From: Flaccisagitta enflata
Lineage: Eukaryota; Chaetognatha; Sagittoidea; Aphragmophora
Assembly (NCBI GenBank): GCA_965153355.1
Contig: OZ231126.1
Coordinates: forward strand, 73,532,001 to 73,596,000
Length of the DNA stretch: 64,000 bases
Direction of reading: 5' to 3'
The translations under genes were made by a program, and so were the position numbers. The notes beneath the pieces are model-generated. The model did no database searches. It saw nothing but the letters and a program-made list of their open reading frames with translations, and had not been told where the DNA came from. Of the stretch, positions 51,650-64,000 are shown in pieces. The first letter of the stretch is position 1. Every line of letters begins with the position of its first letter.

Positions 51650-53110
51650 TTAATTCACGGCTGGTGTCGTGGCAAGTCAACCGTGGACGGGGTGAAATTC
51701 ATCAATTTTACATGTTTGAAAATTAAACAAATTTATATATCATCATGTAGCTTACCTAATATTACATTTGAATTCATACTCGGATTTTCTTATGTAAGCT
51801 CATTTTCCATGCAAACTAGGCTTAAAAAGATATTATTGGCAGTTTTTTTACTACAAAAATTAGCTAAAAACTATAAAGAAATCAATATGACAGTAAAATT
51901 CTTATTGATAACGTTCAGGCAATTATGTTTGATCATATTTCTGAAAGTTTTTTAATTTCTTTGAGTTTTTTAAAAAAATCCATATCTGACTGGGTGGGCT
52001 GTTGGAGAAAAACCCTCTTGATCTAGGTATCAACCATGCAAAATTTCAATGGGCTTGCTCAAAAAGTTCCAGAGATATGCCACTTTTACTTTTAAGAAAT
52101 TTTACAAAATTAAGACACAAAAGCATTGCGCATTTGTGTGAGAAGCGCTGTGTGGAAACAAAGAATTAACTATGAGGCTCGGTCGGCAAGCGTTACAATT
52201 CAGTTCATGGTTTTGTAGTGATTAACTTTGGAATTTTACTGTGACCAAACAAATTGGAGTTAAGACTTGAAATTTTGGGTGCAAGTACAGAATTTGACCC
52301 TCTCTCCCATCATGTAGAAGAATTTTCCGTCAATTATCTTACTATGCCGTGACATAGTATGATTCAAAGTGTAACACAAGTGTAACAGCTACAACATGGA
52401 GCCCCTCTGAATTGTAACGCTGCAGGAAAATTTCTCTGAAATAAAAAAGAAAAAATCCTTGAAAATTGGAGGAAAGATCCTTCAACTAGCCGTCAATGTA
52501 TAGGAAAGAGAAAAAATTCTTAATATTTGAATAATGATAGGCTTTCAACAAAAACTGTATAATTAACTCATTTTTAGTAAAAAATGACAGAAAAATGAAG
52601 GGGAAGAGCATCATACTTTAAAGTTATTTTTTTGTCATTTTACAGTTAAGATATTGAGTTAAAACTTTTTATACATATCAATGGATTGATAGTGATTGTT
52701 TACAAGCCATGGGATGACCCCCATTAACATTTTTTGATTGGTATAACTCGCACTTTGCTTGCAAGGTCAGAATCAGGAGAGGTCAAAATAGACCCTTCTA
52801 CCCCTATTTTTGGACCCCATAGGAGCAGTTGGTGTGGGAAAAATTGGTTTAATATGGCGCACCACATAGTTAGGTATGTCACCCAACCTTTATGACCTTA
52901 CGCAATTCAGCAGAAGAAGAGGTGACATTTCTACAATGGTGCAGAGTCAGGGTTTCTCGCGCGCATGACGATACTCGAAATCAACCTCACGGCTTTCATT
53001 CACTCATTCAAATAGCGCTGAGACAATTGGGCGCCGCTTCGCTTTCGACTTAATAGTTACAAACGCATTCATTCACTCATTCTGTTGTAATAAGTCACTT
53101 CAGTTGCAGA
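51650..53110. other. 1.4 kb of unassigned, mostly non-repetitive sequence
   Basis: No frame beyond chance. AGCGTTACAATTCAG at 52193 returns inverted at 52409, about 230 bp apart, and ACTATG-CCGTGA-CATAGT at 52344 is a small hairpin. This could be an old TIR element, but no target duplication was found. Confidence 0.4.
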
Positions 53111-53123
53111 TGTACGATTCGCT

Positions 53124-53479
<356 letters not shown>

Positions 53480-53809
53480 GACAGAGAGAAAAAGAGAGAC
53501 AGAGAGACAGAGAGAAAGAAAGAGAAGAAAAAATACTGAAAGGGAAGTGTTACAGATGAAAGAAAGAAAAAAAAAGGAATGAAGAAAAACAACGGAAAGA
53601 TAAAAAAAGATAAAAAAAGATAATAAAAGCTAGAAAGAAGGCAAGAAAGAAATGATGGGAAGAAAGTAAAATGAATGCTTATGAAATAAAAGGAATAAAA
53701 GAACAAAAAACTAACGAGAAGAATGGAACGACAAAAGTGAAAGAATCGAAATAAACTAAGTAAACGAAAGAAGAATAGAAGAAATGGAGAAAGAAAGAAA
53801 GACAGAAAA

Positions 53810-55030
<1,221 letters not shown>

Positions 55031-55098
55031 GAAAGAAAGAAAGGAAGGAAGAAAGAAAAAAGGAAGAAAGAAAGAGAAAGAGAGAGAGAATGAAAGAT

Positions 55099-55638
55099 AA
55101 ACTAGTCATCCAAGGTTGGCACATGGTCAGCGGTACCCGATGTCCAGTAGGACACAGGGGGAATTTCGAGACCTCCTAAGTTGGGATGGCAGAATTTAGT
55201 CCAAAAGGGCAGATTTGAGGTTTGGGGGGCAGGTTTGAGACCCAGAAGAGGCCTGAAGAGTTGATTTAAGGCCTGGAGGGCGGATTTGGGGTCTGGAGAG
55301 CTGATTTGAGCTCTAGAGAGCTAAATTGAGGTCTGAAAGGGCTAATTGGAGGGCTCAGAGGGCCAAAATCAGGCCTGCGACTTCAGGTTTGATTTGCCGA
55401 TGGCTTTGGGGGGGACGGACGGCCGGACAGACGGACGGACGGACGGCCGGACAGATGGACAGATGGACGGACGGACGGATGGACAGACGGATGGACAGAT
55501 GGACGGACGGACGGACGGACGGACGGACGGATGGACGGACGGTTGGACGGACAAAAGAACGGACGGAAGGATGGATGTCTCGAAATTCCCCCCTGTGTCC
55601 TACAGGACATTGGACCTTTGGGGCCACTGCCCAAGAAA
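55099..55638 (+). repeat. Structured repeat, subfamily C2/C3, leader fused to TIR
   Basis: CTAGTCATCCAAGGTTGGC, CATGGTCAGCGGTACCCGAT then directly GTCCAGTAGGACACAGGGG: the GCCCTGC spacer and the GGGCAGCGG part of the left TIR are deleted. The body has GGGCAGATTTGAGG-type units and a large GGACGGAC block; the right TIR ends TTTGGGGCCACTGCCC plus AAG. Confidence 0.65.
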
Positions 55639-55639
55639 G

Positions 55640-56468
55640 AAGGTAACTATAATAGTCGCAAAAGCGTTAGATGGTCAGGGGTGCGGTGTACCTGCTACCC
55701 CTGGCGGAGTATATGTGGGCAGTATGTGATGGTGAGGGGGCAGCGGCCCCAAAGGGGCAGACAAATTATGATTCCACACAGAGCTATTTTATGAGTTAGG
55801 GTCTGATAATGTTAATCTTGGGTTTGAAAGGCCTGATTTGAGGTCTAAGAGGCCTGAGTTGAGTCTGAGAGACTGTGATTTTAGCCTCCACGCTGCAATT
55901 TGAGCCCCAAGACAGGGATTTTAGGCTTGAGGCTAGGATTTGAGGCCTTAGACTAGGATAAAAGACTCAAGGCTGGGATTTGAGTCTCTAGGCTGGGATT
56001 TGAGCCTAGGCTGGGATTTGAGCCGAGGCTGGGATTTGAGCCTCGAGGCTGTGATTTGAGGCCACGAGGCTGTGATTTGAGCCTTGAGTTGTGTGATTTG
56101 AGCCTCAAGGTGGGATTTGAGGCTTTAGGCTTGGATTTGAGCCTTGAGGCTAGGATATGGGCCTCTAGACTGAGATTTGAGCCTCAAGGTTGGGATTTGA
56201 GCCTCAGGGTTTAGATTTGAGCCTTAAGGTTGGGATTTGAGCCTCTAGGCTAGGATTTGAGCCTCTAGGCTAGGATTTGGGCCTTGAGGCTGAATTGGGC
56301 ATCGAGACCAGGATTTGGGCCCGGGAGACTAGGATTAGCCCCAAAGCCAGGATATGAGCCTGGGATGTGGACGAGAAGAAAAGAAGGAGAAGGAGAAGAA
56401 GAAAGAAAAATTTCCCCTATATGTGAAAGCATAGGTCATCGGCCCCTTCGGGGCCGCTGCCCAAAAAC
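55640..56468 (+). repeat. Structured repeat, subfamily C1, long minisatellite body
   Basis: Leader TAATAGTCGCAAAAGCGTTA, GATGGTCAGGGGTGCGG; left TIR GGGCAGCGGCCCCAAAGGGG at 55738; then about 25 units of 19-20 bp like GCTGGGATTTGAGCCTCGAG; right TIR AAAGCATAGGTCATCGGCCC to GGGGCCGCTGCCC plus AAAAA. The left TIR is decayed inside its first 30 bp. Confidence 0.68.
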
Positions 56469-56500
56469 TAAGAGAGAAAGAGAGCATGAGAGGGGGATAA

Positions 56501-56717
56501 AACAAGGCCGTATACATGATTAACCAAGTCGCGTGCGGGTGGCTGGGGCATTGATAAAAAAGGCTGACCAAGTATTTAGGCAGGAGCAGTGATGCAAACA
56601 GGCTTTAAAAAAATTAAAAAAAATATCTAAGTATGCCGACCGACAAACTGACAAACTGGTGCACCCAAGAATTTACCGACAGAGCGGGTTGTTGAGTGGC
56701 GTGCACGTGATTGAAAA
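56501..56717 (+). repeat. Structured repeat, subfamily B, diverged
   Basis: AACAAGGCCGTATACATG, CCAAGTCGCGTGCGGGTGG, a body with GGCAGGAGCAGTGATGC, GACCGACAAACTG, GCGGGTTGTTGAGTGGCG and GTGCACGTGATTGAAAAG. A second partial body copy (GAGCAAGAGCAGTGATGC) follows at 56740-56790. Confidence 0.55.
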
Positions 56718-56998
56718 GAATAGACTACCCAAGTATTTGAGCAAGAGCAGTGATGCAAAAACCGCCCTTTAACTTTTTAAAAAAACATGGCTGACTAACT
56801 AACTGACAAACTGACTAATAGATACAGTACGATGGGAGCATAAGAGCAGTAGAAAGAGGGCCCTCTATATTCTTACTGTTTAAAGGATGAACCTAAAGCT
56901 TTGGTTTTTCTGAAAGCTGATGGTCCAAGGTATTGAGTGAACACAAAATTCCAAACCAAGTGATTCATAACCAAACCGCCAATTGATATTTTAAAATT

Positions 56999-57095
56999 GC
57001 ATGTGGCGCGATAACTCTGTTGATAAAGTGATGAATTTGAGAAAGTTAATTTCTCTCTCTTCAGTGTCACAGGTTCAAATCCCGAGTGGTGTTAC
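56999..57095 (+). pseudogene. tRNA-like sequence, decayed
   Basis: Contains an exact B-box consensus GGTTCAAATCC near 57072 and an upstream GCGCGATAACTCTGTTGAT that recalls a D arm. The T stem pairs poorly and the region between is T/C-rich. It lies about 200 bp before the start codon of the gene model. Confidence 0.3.
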
Positions 57096-57300
57096 ACTCT
57101 TTCTTTTTGGTCAACAGTTCATCTGCAGGAACGGGTTACTTTTTGCGAATTGCGTGTTTCGACGTTTAGGCTGAGGAAATCAGACGAGTTCCGGAATAAT
57201 TTTTTTTTCTTTTCGTGAAAAGACACTCAGAACGGTCGGGCTAAGCTGAAGGGATCGTGCGACATAGCAAAATAGATGTAGAACGGCAACGCGTTGAGTA

Positions 57301-63953
<6,653 letters not shown>

Positions 63954-64000
63954 GTGAGAGCTCATTAGTTCAAATGACAGTATGCATGTATGTGCCACCG

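Noticed and set aside
51089-51955. 288-codon poly-Phe frame
   Set aside because: Product of (CTT)n; the tail beyond the array shows no domain.

Overview
The window looks like nuclear DNA of an animal, most likely a marine or freshwater invertebrate. Evidence: spliceosomal GT-AG introns whose phases agree from exon to exon, tRNA-like Pol III sequences with eukaryotic B boxes, very long di-, tri- and tetranucleotide arrays, and many short inverted-repeat (MITE-like) transposons. Nothing looks bacterial: no operons, no convincing ribosome-binding sites, no rRNA. The species cannot be named. The one recognisable protein resembles, from memory only, an uncharacterised family that is abundant in sponges and cnidarians.

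Layout. Bases 1-57 kb hold almost no credible coding sequence. They are a mosaic of: (a) microsatellites, including about 1.2 kb of AG/AT at 14587-15773, about 1.2 kb of AAAG at 53810-55030 and about 470 bp of AAC at 28107-28577; (b) minisatellites, notably a 96/53-bp array at 9085-9960; (c) local segmental duplications at 6.1-7.35 kb, 10.8-14.0 kb and 39.1-39.65 kb; (d) DNA-transposon-like elements with terminal inverted repeats (TIRs), several with target-site duplications (TSDs) readable in the sequence; (e) some 30 full or partial copies of a structured repeat class. Class (e) begins with AACAAG plus a short hairpin, carries an inverted-repeat pair around a tandem-repeat-rich body, and ends in an A-run. 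Its subfamilies (called A, B, N, L and C here) differ in sequence but keep hairpin and inverted-repeat pairing through matched changes.

The right end (57301 to the window edge) carries one apparent + strand gene, modelled here as six exons with mutually consistent phases: 57301-57307, 57990-58477, 59816-59931, 61559-62378, 63209-63451 and 63836-63953, continuing beyond the window. The predicted protein has an acidic N-terminus with a SUMO-interaction-like motif, a basic patch, a long coiled coil, then a conserved globular region with a DG motif and a GG motif. Its introns are loaded with the same repeats, including a 651-bp TIR element with a 9-bp TSD and two class (e) copies.

The most interesting undescribed material is the covarying structured repeat class. 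Next are a 3.4-kb near-perfect palindromic element (24231-27639) and a set of nested TIR elements (4241-5613, 34250-34846 inside a class C copy, and a class C copy inside 39648-41133).
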